This document shows positions 1 to 33,832 of a stretch of DNA of 64,000 bases, one piece after another. Each line of letters begins with the position of its first letter. Positions within the stretch are counted from its first letter, which is position 1. A program made the translations under genes and the position numbers. The notes beneath the pieces were generated by a model. It was not told where the DNA came from, searched no databases, and was given only the letters and a program-made list of their open reading frames with translations. Source of the stretch: Girardinichthys multiradiatus (Eukaryota > Chordata > Actinopteri > Cyprinodontiformes > Goodeidae); NCBI RefSeq assembly GCF_021462225.1, contig NC_061808.1, forward strand, positions 18,389,119 through 18,453,118. Reading direction: 5' to 3'.

Positions 1-660
1 CTGCGTTCAGCTACCTGAGGTGTCCTGGAGAGACTTGCAGCTCCTCTGCTAGAAAAACATCACAGGACTCTGCAATGTTGGGACAAATGGGATTCAAACC
101 GCTAGTAACAGAAAAGCAGGGATTTTTCTATTCATTAATGATGGGGAGCATTTATTATATATATATATGTATGTATACGTTTTATTTGAACATTCTCCTG
201 TTGAGAGCTGGCCTTGACTACGTTGGTTTTTATTTGTTGGGTTGAGTACTCTCATGTCACAGACACCATTTAAGGATGTGTGCTTGCACATTCACATAGA
301 AATGTATAATTCTTATGCTAGATGCCATTTTAAGAACCGAATACAGTTCTTGCAATATATTCCCCCACCCCTGAAGAGAGTGCCCCCCTTTATTGTCTTT
401 ATTTGAACAGATTGAATATCTTTTCAGCACACTGGCTGGATTTACACTGCTTAAAACAAAAACCCATGTAGAGGTAACTTCTTATTTGAATTTCAGCTTT
501 GTGAATCCATCCTGCGTCAAAACATCCCCACTCAACGTTTATAATTTAAATCCTGCCTTCCATTTGATCAGTTAAAATAGTAATAAATGGGAGAAATTAC
601 GTTTGAGTTTGTGTTTTGTTTGACTTTAACATTTGTTTAGGTTAAAAATACCATATCAAC
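1..660. other. 3' flank of L3HYPDH, no gene seen
   Basis: AT-rich sequence beyond the 3' end of L3HYPDH. A short TA/GTAT microsatellite lies near 146-175. I see no exon or convincing reading frame. The last part (644-660) is the left target-site duplication of the SINE that follows. Confidence 0.5.
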
Positions 661-794
661 GCGCAGTGCTGATGGTGTAGGGGTAAAGCGTGCAACCACA
701 TATACAGGCTACAGTCCTTGCCGGATGTCTCTCCCTCTCTCTACCCCTCTTTCCTGTCTGCCTACTGTCAAAAAATAATACAAAAATGTCTTTA
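661..794 (+). repeat. tRNA-derived SINE with 17-bp target-site duplication
   Basis: A short SINE begins with an A-box-like stretch (TGGTGTAGGGGTAAAGCG) and ends in the pyrimidine-rich block (CTCTCCCTCTCTC..TTTCCTGTCTGCC) common to a fish tRNA-SINE family. An A-rich tail follows. The body is flanked by a perfect direct repeat, AAAAATACCATATCAAC, at 644-660 and 795-811. This is the mark of LINE-endonuclease retrotransposition. The B box is missing, so this copy has an internal deletion relative to the copy at 54085-54225. Confidence 0.75.
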
Positions 795-980
795 AAAAAT
801 ACCATATCAACCAGACCTATGGCTCCACCTAGTGGTCAGTAAGTATTTTTACTCTACCTATAGGACTTGATTTAAAGCAGAATATTTTAGGTAAACTATA
901 ATAGCACATCAACAATGAATGCACTATGCCTTATTGTTTTCTGCTAAATTGTTCTTATTGTAACAATGCATTTTCTTCAC

Positions 981-986
981 TTTATT
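981..986 (-). terminator. candidate poly(A) signal of L3HYPDH
   Basis: TTTATT on the plus strand reads AATAAA on the minus strand, about 155 nt past the L3HYPDH stop codon. Spacing and orientation fit. No downstream GU-rich element was checked. Confidence 0.4.
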
Positions 987-1140
987 TGAGCAAATTTAAA
1001 CAATTGGTACAATTGTCACAAAAAAAAATCAAAACATGGTTCCAAATGTCTTCTTGGAGCATTTTAAGCCACAAAAGCACTGTAATATTCCAAACGCGTC
1101 ACCACGCATGAAGTGAAATTCCCTCTGTCGACGACGTTCC

Positions 1141-3996
1141 TCACTTCAACAGAAACCCATGGGCCAGCTGGTCTTCAGGCTCCTGGACGAAGCGTGAAAC
1201 CCCAGTGTAAAAAGCTCGGCCAGCTACTTCCACCACAACCGCCCTGAAGTCTCCGCACCTGGTCTCCTGAAGAGAAAACAGAAATATCACCGTCGACTGG
1301 TAGGAAAAGGTTTGTGGGGGTCAACTCAGCGGTCACCTTCGGCTCATAAATTAGGTTAAAGCTCAGTTTCAGAGCCAGTACCAATGAATGTAGGAATCTA
1401 TTTCTTATGAAATGAGCTGTTATTTAAAGATGGCAAGAGCTAAATATTAGGAAAAAATCTGCTCAGTCTTTAAAGCTTGGTTTTTAGACCCATGTGATTT
1501 TTTTTCCAACTTTATCTCATTGTCCAGTTTAAGGTCTTAAATGGTACATGTATTCATTTAATTAAGTTTGATATTTATACGCCTATGGTCCTAGTTGGAG
1601 GACAGTGGAAGAAGGAAAAAAATATTTTTAAATAGTTACATAAAACTTTGACAATCCCGTGTTTTCTATAAAAGTGATGAAAAATGCATGACTTGTTTGA
1701 GCGACTAATTTAGCTAAAATGAACTTTTTTCCCTTTTAGAAAAAAATGATAGAGTTTAAAAACACTAATTCTTACATATTATGTGGAAAACGGGACCTTT
1801 GATACAGGGGGCTGAATATAAATACGTGCCACACTGCTTCACAGATATTAGAAAATAATTTTAAAAACCATGTATCATGTTCTTTCTTTTTAACAATTAG
1901 GTACTAATTAGTTTTAATCACATACAATCCTAATAAAATACATTGTAGTTGGTTGTTGTAACGTGATAAAACGTAGAATAGTTCAAAGGGTGTGAACAGT
2001 TTTGCATGGAACTGTATCTAGATCATTTCTTTACAGCCAGTACATGAAAAAACAAATAAATCCCAGTAAACAAAGATTTCTTCTACCTCCACAGCTTTGC
2101 CCGTAAACTGGGATCCGGTGGCTCCGCTCTGAAACGTCCTGGTCTGGTTCAGCTGGATGAGACCTTTGTGATGTTGAAGAGCAACTCGAGCTGTAACACC
2201 TGATCCGGTGGGACTTCGGTCCACCTGGGAAACACACAGCTCCTTACCTATTACCCAGAGAGCATTCGTTTTGTTTGCTTTTATGCGTTTTACAACATGC
2301 TCAGCTGCTGCTGGTCTGACATGCTGTGATTATACGAGATATGAGGTTTTGAACACACCAAAGCAGATCCCGGAGCTTTCACGCAACTGCTGCCCACTGG
2401 GTGGTACTCGTCCAGAACAACTAACTAACATACAGGATATTTTTTATGGCTTTATTCGTTACTTTTCTAGAATCAAACTTCCAGCAATTAACACATTTTG
2501 ATTCACCAACTTTTATTCTTATTTCCCTTCTTATTTATATTATGTATAAATAATATATAATATATATGTATATAAAATGTCTCCAACAAGAGCCGAGTGG
2601 AACCAAAGTTAAATTCCTTGTTTGTGTTCACAAACTTGACGAATAAAGATGTTTCTGATTCTATGCTTTCACTACAGATGTTCCCACAGATGTGAGGCTT
2701 TAAATCTGAAATCTGTAAAATCCATGAATATATGGATGGATGGATGGAAAGATTAATGTATGGTTGAATCGACAGATGGACCAACAAAGAGGCGGACTGA
2801 CAAAATTGGTGGACAAACGAATGTAAGAAAGGATGGACTAATGGATGGAGAAACGGAGACGTTGATGAATGGTTAAAACTGATGAAAATGTGGATGGAGG
2901 GATGAATGGAAACATGGACAGATGAGTGAATCGATTGATGGACAAACAGATGAATGGACTGATGACTAAACAGAGACATGGATCATGTAAAAGCTGATAT
3001 TTCCAGAAACCCTGAACATACCTGAGCTTCAGCGAACACACAGATGTTGGCAGTGGGCTCAGGTGAGAACTCATCTCTGCCATCTGTGAGGATGGTGCCA
3101 TAAAGGAAAGCCAGATCATCACTGACTGGATGGTGCAGCTTCACCTGCAGAAGACAAGAGGAAGAAGAAAGAGAAGCATGTGGACAAGCTTGTATATACT
3201 GTGCACCTGAGAAGAAAACACTGGTTTCATTTACATCCTTGTGGCCGACAGGAGAAGGTTTCCAACCTGGGATTTAACGGCCTTGGTCACCGCCGTTGCT
3301 GCGTCTACAAGATCCCGAGTCTTGGACTGCTTCACATCCAGACCAAACCTCTGTGCATCAACAAAGGCGTAAAAAGCTCCCCCATAGCTGATGTCCACCG
3401 TCACCTCACCAAACCCCTCCACCGTTACCGTCACATCTGGTGTAAAGTCATTTATTCAGGCCTGCGAGATATAAAACCACCTGACCACAGTTTGTATAGA
3501 AACAAGAAGACCTCCCACCTGTTGCAAAGGCAAACGCTGGCACACTCAGAAACCTCACTGCTCCTGTTTTACCAGCAGAGTACTCCACAAAAGCCTTCAC
3601 TAGCCCACAGGGGCAGTGGATGTTCACCTGCGTCTCCGGTGACCGCGGCTCCTTTACCAGCTTGTAGTCCACGGCAAAGCGTCCCAGGGCGATGACGGCA
3701 TGCCCGCACATTGTGCTGTAGCCCTCATTGTGCATAAACAGCACACCCAGGTCGGCCTCGGGCATCTCGCTGTCCACAATCAGGGCTCCGTACATGTCGT
3801 AGTGACCCCGGGGCTCGTGCATCAGCACCCTCCTGAGGTGGTCCAGGTGCTCCCGGGCATACCTGCGCTTGGAGAGCACACAGTCACCCATGACCTCTGG
3901 GTAGCCAGCGACGATGATGCGGAGAGGTTCTCCTCCTGTGTGCATGTCGACCACAGAGAGCTTGATTCCCTCATGAGGAGGAAGCTGCAGCTCCAT
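1141..3996 (-). CDS. L3HYPDH: trans-3-hydroxy-L-proline dehydratase (proline racemase family)
   Basis: Dehydrates trans-3-hydroxy-L-proline to pyrroline-2-carboxylate, which is then reduced to proline. Five coding exons in transcript order: 3996-3519, 3436-3267, 3144-3022, 2224-2087 and 1266-1141, all with AG/GT borders. Summed length is 1035 nt, giving 344 aa (human about 354). Seen: DMHTGGEPLR at 18-27; NEGYSTMCGHA with Cys97, the family catalytic cysteine; VNIHCPCG near 124-131; and DRSPTGSG at 259-266. Here Thr263 replaces the second cysteine of true proline racemases, which is the known signature of the dehydratase, so racemase activity is not expected. The start ATG at 3996 matches the family N-terminus. 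A TTTATTTTTTCTAG acceptor-like stretch just upstream suggests a 5'UTR intron. Intron 3 carries a degenerate GGAT repeat. It lies in tandem downstream of KCNH5 on the same strand. Confidence 0.95.
2725..2985. repeat. degenerate GGAT/GATG tetranucleotide repeat
   Basis: Imperfect tandem GGAT/GATG units with interspersed AAAC lie in L3HYPDH intron 3. On the minus strand they encode a run of Ser-Ile-His-Pro that is an artefact of the repeat. Confidence 0.8.
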
Positions 3997-4286
3997 CTCA
4001 GAACTGCTAGAAAAAATAAAATGGCAAATAAAGTTTTAATATCATTTAGTTCAGTTAATTCAACACCTTCCCTTACTGCAGGAGGAAGGAAAACAATACA
4101 TTAAATAACCAAATTAGTAAAAGTCCACCCCTGTATTTTTATGTTTGTAGCTTTCATAGTACATCTGGATTTATACTGAGGTTTGAGCACATTAGTAAAC
4201 ACACAGCTTCATGAAGACCAAGGAACACAGCAGAGCAATCAGGGATAATGTGGAGAAGTTTAGAGCAGGATTAGGTTATAAAACTA

Positions 4287-5856
4287 CACTGCTCAAAAAA
4301 ATAAAGGGAACACTTAAACAACACAATATAACTCCAAGTAAATCAAACTTCTGTGAAATCAAAGTGTCCACTTAAGAAGCAAAACTGATTGACAATGAAT
4401 TTCACATGATGTTGTTCAAATGGAATAGACAACAGGGGGAAATCTTTGGCGATTAGCAAGACATTCAATAAAGGAGTGGTTCTGCAGGTGGGGACTACAG
4501 ACCACTTCTCAGTACCGATGCTTTCTGGCTGATGTTTTGGTCACTTTTGAATGTTGGTGGTTCTTTCACACTCGTGGTAACATGAGACGGACTCTACAAC
4601 CCACACAAGTGGCTCAGGTAGTGCAGCTCATCCAGGATGGCACATTAATGTGAGCTGTGGCAAGAAGGTCTGCTGTGTCTGTCAGCATAGTGTCCAGAGC
4701 CTGGAGGCGCTACCAGGAGACAGGCCAGTACACCAGGAGATGTGAAGGAGGCCGTAGGAGGGCAACAACCCAGCAGCAGGACCGCTACCTCCACCTTTGT
4801 GCAAGGAGGAACAGGAGGAGCACTGCCAGAGCCCTGCAACATGTTCTCCAGCAGGCCACAAATGTGCATGTGTCTGCACAAACGGTTAGAAACCGACTCC
4901 ATGAGGATGGTATGAGAGCCCGACGTCCACAAATGGGTGTTGTGCTCACAGCCCAACACCATGCAGGACGCTTGGCATTTGCCAGAGAACACCAGGATTG
5001 GCAAATTTGCCACTGGCGCCCTGTTCTCTTCACAGATGAAAGCAGGTTTACACTGAGCACATGTGACAGAGTCTGGAGACAATGTGGAGAGCGATCTGCT
5101 GCCTGCAACATCCTTCAGCATGACCGGTTTGGCAGTGGGTCAGTAATGGTGTGGGGTGGCATTTCTTTGGAGGGCCGCACAGCCCTCCATGTGCTCGTCA
5201 GAGGTAGCCTGACTGCCATTAGGTACCAAGATGAGATCCTCAGACCCCTTGTGAGACCATATGCTGGTGCGGTTGGCCCTGGGTTCCTCCTAATGCAGGA
5301 CAATGCTAGACCTCATGTGGCTGGAGTGTGTCAGCAGTTCCTGGAAGATGAAGACATTGAAGCTATGGACTGGCCCGCCCGTTCCCCAGACCTGAATCCG
5401 ATTGAGCCCATCTGGGACATCATGTCTCGCTCCATCTACCAACGTCACGTTGCACCACAGACTGTCCAGGAGTTGGCGGCTGCTTTAGTCCAGGTCTGGG
5501 AGGAGATCCCTCAGGAGACCATCCGCCATCTCATCAGGAGCATGACCAGGCGTTGTAGGGAGGTCATAAAGGTACATGGAGGCCACACACAATACTGAGC
5601 CTCATTTTGACTTGTTTTAAGGACATTACATCAAAGTTGGATCAGCCTGTAGTGTGTTTTTCCACTTTAATTTTGTGTGTGACTCCAAATCCAGGCCTCC
5701 ATTGGTTAATAAATTTGATTTCCATTGATGATTTTTCTGTGATTTTGTTATCAGCACATTCAACTTTGTACAGAACAAAGAATTCAATGAAAATATTTCA
5801 TTCATTCAGATCTAGGGTGTGTTATTTGAGTGTTTCCTTTATTTTTTTGAGCAGTG
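4287..5856 (+). mobile_element. Tc1/mariner transposon, nearly complete, with TA target site
   Basis: The element begins CACTGCTCAAAAAAATAAAG and ends with its inverse complement CTTTATTTTTTTGAGCAGTG, flanked on both sides by TA (4285-4286 and 5857-5858). Length is about 1570 bp, with one transposase gene inside. It interrupts an older Tc1-like remnant, so it is the younger insertion. Confidence 0.9.
4582..5598 (+). pseudogene. Tc1 transposase with one premature stop
   Basis: The frame opens at ATG 4582 and is broken by TGA at 4651-4653, probably a CGA to TGA (CpG) change. It then runs open for about 314 codons to 5598. The open part keeps helix-turn-helix-like regions, the catalytic FTDES and QDNARPH aspartates and NPIEPIWD, with 34 residues between the second Asp and the Glu (DD34E). 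As it stands a normal ATG start gives only 23 codons, so this copy is probably inactive. The ORF shows recent amplification but no host function. Confidence 0.85.
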
Positions 5857-6655
5857 TATATTGCAAGCTTTGAACGTAAAAAAGGAAATGGAACCGCCTG
5901 CAAACCCACCAAGACTTGGCTTTCCACCTAAACTGGCAAGGAGAGCTTTAATCAAAGAAGCAACTAAGAGGGCCACGGTTACTCTGGAGGAGCTGCATAG
6001 GTCCACAGATTGGGTCGGAGAATCAGTCAACAGAACAATTATTAGTCATGCACACCACATATCTGGCCTTTTCATGGAAGAGTGCTGAGAAGACATTGTT
6101 TAAAGATAGACATAAGAAGTTAAGAGTTTGCCACAAGCCATTTTAAAACACAGCAAACATGTGGAAGAAGGTGCCCTGGAAAAATAACACATGGCACATA
6201 ACCTTGAACACATCCCCACTGTGCAACATGGTGGTGGCAGCATCATGCAATGGGGATGCTTTTCTTTAGCAGGAACAGTAAGACTGGTGAATAAAGATAT
6301 GGAGGTCAAAAGAAGCAAAAGTTCACCATCCAGCAGGACAGCTAGAGTTATTACAAAATAGTTCAGATCAAAATATGTTCAGGTGTGAGAGGCCAGTCTG
6401 ACCGAGCTTGAGCTATTTTGAGAAGAAGAATCAGGAAACATTTTAGCCTTTAGATGTGCAAAGCTGGTAGACAAGAAGCAAAATTGGATGTAAAATGCAC
6501 ACCACACTTTTCAGATTATTACTTTAATTAAAAATAAATAAAATATAAAACACGTGTATACTGTTACGTCCACTTTACATAAAATCCAAATAAAATGAAC
6601 TTTGTGAAGTTTGGTGTTGTGACCAAATGTGAAAAAGTTAAAGGGCTGTGAATTC

Positions 6656-7149
6656 CTTAAAAAGCCAGGAAAACCAATCATGCAGCAGATGAGGATTTTT
6701 AATCAGGCATTGGTCGTCTGCAAAAGCTTATTATGCTCTGTGTGTCATTTTTATTAAAAGCCGTTCAGCGGCAACAAAATCAAAGCAAATAATTTATTAT
6801 AAACAGCTTTAAAGTTGCAGCAGCGACCAACAGTACTAGAAGCAGCGCTAATTTCCACAACACAAAGACAAAAAGGAGAAAAATGTTTACCTGATCAAAT
6901 TTTCAGGGTCAAACTTCTGCAACACTTTGATCCCTTTTTAATGTGTTTCCAGGTATGTTGTTACCGACACAAAACGGGTCGGAGTCGATGGGGAAGAAAG
7001 AGAAATGGCGCCACCTGTTGCTCTGGAGGACTAAATTAGGTTTCTATCGGGTGATGCATTCAGGGGTCATTTTTATGCACAAAATGGCCCATAGATACAA
7101 ATAGCAACCAAAACTGGGAGTAATACCTCCATGTGTGTCAAGAGAAAGT
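6656..7149. other. intergenic, nothing recognised
   Basis: AT-rich sequence between the old Tc1 remnant and a LINE fragment. I see no exon, repeat family or RNA gene. Confidence 0.4.
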
Positions 7150-7640
7150 GTGAGGTATTCAAGCTTTTGTTTCATTACATTTGGATTTTTGCAATGCACC
7201 ATACACGTCTTAGCACAACGCCCTTACAAGTTGTTCAAAACATGTTACCCTAGACCTCTTCACTGACAAACACCAGGTTATATCTGAAGGCGCCTGCACC
7301 CGTATGTGCTTGGTAGGTCCCTGAGGTCCGGTTATCAGGGCCTGTTGATGGTGCCCCATACTGAGCTGAAAACTAAAGGAGACAGAACCTTCTGCTCAGT
7401 GGCCCCCAAACTCTGGATCTGTTTTCCTTTGGGCTTAAGATCTATGGACTCTTATAAAAGCCGGTTAAAACTTATCTTTTAAAATGAGCCAATTTTTTTT
7501 TCATTTCCCTTGTTTTATTTCCATGCCTAGTTGTATTATTGGCTCTTGGGCTGTTGTATCAGTTTATTGTAAAGCACTTTGTAATTTTTATATCTTGAAA
7601 GGTGCTATATAAATAAAGTTTGACTAACTGACTAAACCAC
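7150..7640 (+). mobile_element. 3' end of an L2/Rex1-type LINE
   Basis: Decayed sequence of the LINE reverse-transcriptase C-terminal region (GGTTATCAGGGCCTGTTGATG, CCCCAAACTCTGGATCTG) is followed by the typical tail GGTGCTATATAAATAAAGTT and TGACTAACTGAC repeats. It is 5' truncated and no frame is intact. Confidence 0.65.
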
Positions 7641-10600
7641 ATGGAATCAAACTGTTGTCCTTTGTGTTTTTCAGCTGAATAATAACCCCAAATAACATCA
7701 AAGGTGGGGTTTGAATAGGTAAACCAAACTAACATTAAGCCTCAGACACTTCCTTTCCAAAGTCTTGGTATCAAATCTTTTGAAAGTTTACAGATTTATG
7801 CTTAAAAACTAGATCTGTCCCAGACAATCGACCAGTTTAAATACATTTGACCAATTCTGCCCCCAATTTAATGATATTTATGTCCATTCATGTCCATGAT
7901 GAATGCATTTAAACTTCTGACTGCAACTGCAGGTAGATGTGACAATAGATCCACATCTAAACATGTTTAATAGATTTGAATCATGTAGATTAAAAGAAAA
8001 AGGCTTATTTTTATACAGTTTTACAGGGTTGCATTTGTCACCAACACTGGAAGTCTTTCAAAAGAACAATATGGGCAGTTTCCCTGGGTGGCATTAGAAA
8101 GTTGGGGCACACAAAACCTGAAAGATCCTTTCTATGTTTCGGTTGTGTCCTGAATGATTGATAGGGGGGTTTGAGGGTGGGTGGCTGTTAGAAGGAGGTG
8201 CTGTTTAGGTGTAGCATCCATGCAAGAACCGCCAATTAGTAAATGTGCTGAAAACTGTGCTGCTTGAACCCTGCAGAGACACATGGTGTCTTTTCAGTGA
8301 GGGGACATGGACACAAATTTAAATTTGCTATTAATTTAATAAAACATTTCCAAGTAAAATTAGTGAACCTTCACTGACACCTTGGTGCCTCAATTAAATC
8401 CGCTAGGTGGGTGAAATAAAAAGTGGAACAACACACTGAAATGTCTTTAAAACTAGGAAATTTATACTTTCACACAAAAGATAACAAAGGAAGACATTTT
8501 TATTCAATTGTAATCTGAGATTATTATAAAGATTAAATTTAGGCAGGGTGTATTTTAGGCCCTGTCACAACATTTCATTTTTCCATGCCTAGTTGAAACA
8601 AAAAGATAGAAAAACAACTCCTGAGGCCTAAACTGTTGAAAAGTCCCAGTGTGGTGCGTTAACAGATTTTAGCTGCTCTTCTTCAGCAAAAACAGAGATC
8701 ATCATTGTTTCTTTCATGAGATAAAGATGCGCCACACGAGAGACCAAACAACAGATGGTGAGCAGGAATCTGTTTTCATTATCCATTTTACAGCTGACAG
8801 GTTCCCTCAGATACATGCAAGGTCGTTAAATATACCTAACATAGAACAGATGTAGTAAGTCAGCCGTCATGCTGACGCCATCGCAGCCCACACTAACTCA
8901 ACTGGCAGTCACGTATAACTATAATGCCAACCATTATCATTTAAATCATCTAAACAAAATAAATATACCTGAGCAAGTTGAGTTGCATGTCAGAATAAAC
9001 AGTGACTCTAATGCAGTTATCTGTTTAAATCCTCTTCAGACATCCTCTTCAAGCAACATAAATCCTATATATGAAATAAATTGTTACACTTTTTATGTGC
9101 ACAGAGAAATTAGTTTGTGAACACTTAAGTAACTAAATGTGTAGGTCATTGATATTTCTATCACCCTTTAGCTCTCCACACTCCACTAGTCTGTGTTAGA
9201 ACACTTAATCTCTTCCAAATAACAATGCTTTGGGAGAAAATAAAGGTAAACCCCAACAGGTAATCAGCTGATTATCTTTGATCAATGCACCCCTGTAGAA
9301 GGCTTCGCTTGATAAGGCACATGCAGTTAACTGACTCCGAGAGTGGGAGCTTTGGTGAGGGACGAGGGGAAAATGGGAAGACGTAGGACCTGATCGATTT
9401 TGTGTGGAAACGTTCAGTGAGTTCCAGTCGTACAGAGAAAACAAAAAGTCCTAGCTGCTCCTGTTTTCTCTGGGACACAAGCAGATGAACGTAGTTTGAA
9501 GGTGATTCATCAGCCAAACATGCAAACTATCATTGCTGCAGTACATAATTAAAGAAGTCCTGCTATGCTTTGACTTTCTGAGGTATTAAGAAAATTTGAC
9601 TATAAAAGTTTTAGTGCAGCTTCCTTCAAAATAACTTTGAATAACCCTGATCAGAGCAGCCAGTTTTATGGGCCACTGCTCACTACAGCCTCTCACGTCA
9701 AACTAGAGTCACACCTGAAGACTTGTTGAAATGTTAATGTTAATTTGGAGCCTTCTCATTTCTTTCCCCTTCTTTACAGCAGAGCCTTATTAAAAGTGGA
9801 CTTTTGAAGATAGGGGTGAAACAGTGACTCGGCCTCAAGAACGGTTCCCTAATTTAGATCTTCAGACTTGCTGGACTCTAGATTTTGTTTTCTCAGGACC
9901 TGTTAAGACCACAACTGCAACTTCCCGGATAGGTGGCATGCAGTTGAGGCTCTGCTTACCCATTGAATAACAGACCAATGTAACCAGTTAGTCTGCACCC
10001 TGTTATAGATTAGCTAAATAGCTACCTGGTCTGATCAACACCAACGCAGTGCGAGACCATTTTCAAGAGCATTGTTGTAATTAGGTCTTGACTGCAACAC
10101 TAGTAATGGGTTGATGCCATTTATAAGTCGGTCCAGGGTGTTGGGCAAGTTTGTACACATTTTAAACAGTTTATCTTCCAGTTTTTTGTGTTCATGTCAA
10201 GATTAAACAGTCTTAAACTACTAAAGTAAGCAAATATGTAGTGATGAGAAAATAATTTATCTTTTACATATTAATATTGTCATTATTCCTTTTTAATGAC
10301 ACTGTAAACACTGACTGAAGGTGGCATTTCTTTCACCGGCCACTCGTCATTACTTCTAGTTGGGTTATGCTCCTTTGTACCAGTGGGGGGTGTGGTGGGC
10401 CTATTATGAGTTTGTAAACATGCAAATCCACTGCAAATATGACCAGCTGACTATATAGGTGATTTTCAGACCTAAGCATCGTCTGAGCATCCTTTATCAA
10501 ATCATCATTCTTGGAGTAACATGGATAAAAGCTGTAGAGTCGATTAGGTGCTGCTTTAAAATGTATAAGATGTACTTCTTTCCTACAATCACCTGTATTT

Positions 10601-10796
10601 TTGTTCATAATATGTATCTTTCCTGGCATCACACATCCATAAAAAGTGCATACAATTCTACAAGAAAAATCCCTGGGTTTTGATGCATAGGTTACATAAA
10701 GTAATATTAGCATGCAGTCAAGTTTTTAATGTCTTCCAGTCCAACAGGACATGCAGGTTGCTGATCAAAATATACAGATCAGAGTTGTGAGTGAAG
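7641..10796. other. intergenic L3HYPDH-KCNH5, no gene seen
   Basis: About 3.1 kb of AT-rich sequence holding the 3' flank of KCNH5. On the minus strand an ATTAAA variant poly(A) signal reads at 10725-10730, about 70 nt past the KCNH5 stop, but this is weak. Short open frames (for example 9205-9517 and 10333-10713) resemble no family I know. Confidence 0.4.
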
Positions 10797-33125
<22,329 letters not shown>

Positions 33126-33129
33126 GCTT

Positions 33130-33630
33130 GAAGAAACAATACATATTTGTCAGCTGAACAATTTATTCATTTAGCAAACAGAAGTAGGGCGTGGGAAAAC
33201 CATACACAGCCACAACAGCTAGTCATCAGCGTGGTCACACACTGCTGTAGGATGACATCCCGTTCCTTAACCAGCATGTGTTGCAGATCAGCCAGTGTGG
33301 TTGTGTTGGCTACTCTGGCATGTTGTTTGTACCAGTTAGGGTTAGGTCAGGGCTGCAGCCAGACCAATCCATCCTCTCCACTCCCAAACTTTTAGAGATT
33401 GTCTTTGATAAACCCTGCTCTGTGCGGACGAGCACTGACATCTTTGAGGACGGAGTTTGGTCCCTAAGAGTGCAGATATAGTACCGATATCTCTCTTCAT
33501 TGAATTAACGTCCAAAAATGATAGGCCTTTTTTTTCTGTGAAGGAGATGTCACCCCACACCATCACGCTGCCTACACCAAAAGCTGTTAGGTATTGGCAA
33601 GTTTTTCATGGATGCAATCCACATACTCAG
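33130..33630 (-). mobile_element. decayed Tc1-like transposase fragment
   Basis: On the minus strand, MMVWGDISFTEKKGLSFLDV matches the Tc1 MVWG box and following strand. A degenerate downstream part contains relics of the C-terminal region. Several stops and frameshifts. Terminal repeats were not identified. Confidence 0.6.
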
Positions 33631-33832
33631 CTCTTCTGCTAAACATGCACATTTATTTTCTTTACAAATGTGACTCCATTTAAGGGAAAATCAACAGTTC
33701 CAATAGTATAATACACTGTTTATCTCCAAGAAACACTGTTACAACAAAGAAAAAAATAACCAAAGACAAATATCTTTTTTGAGCACAGGACATTTTTAAA
33801 TCTGGTTTACATTGTGGTTTGATATGAATATA

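Larger units (their letters stand above)
4110..6655 (+). mobile_element. old Tc1-like element, decayed and split by a younger Tc1 insertion
   Basis: The left part (about 4110-4284) and right part (5857 to about 6655) align in order with the Tc1 copy at 57035-58664. On the left, GAAGACCAAGGAACACA..GTGGAGAAGTTTA matches the transposase start. On the right come blocks matching its DNA-binding region (CTGGAGGAGCTGCATAGGTC), GGTGGTGGCAGCATCATG, and the terminal repeat. Many indels and stops are present and no reading frame survives. Outer limits are approximate. Confidence 0.75.

Noticed and set aside
2503..2979. 158-codon minus-strand frame rich in Ser-Ile-His-Pro
   Set aside because: It is the translation of the degenerate GGAT/GATG repeat within an L3HYPDH intron, with low complexity and no family match.
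3700..4104. 134-codon plus-strand frame
   Set aside because: Antisense shadow of L3HYPDH exon 1.
4645..5303. Minus-strand frames inside the first Tc1
   Set aside because: Antisense shadows of the transposase.
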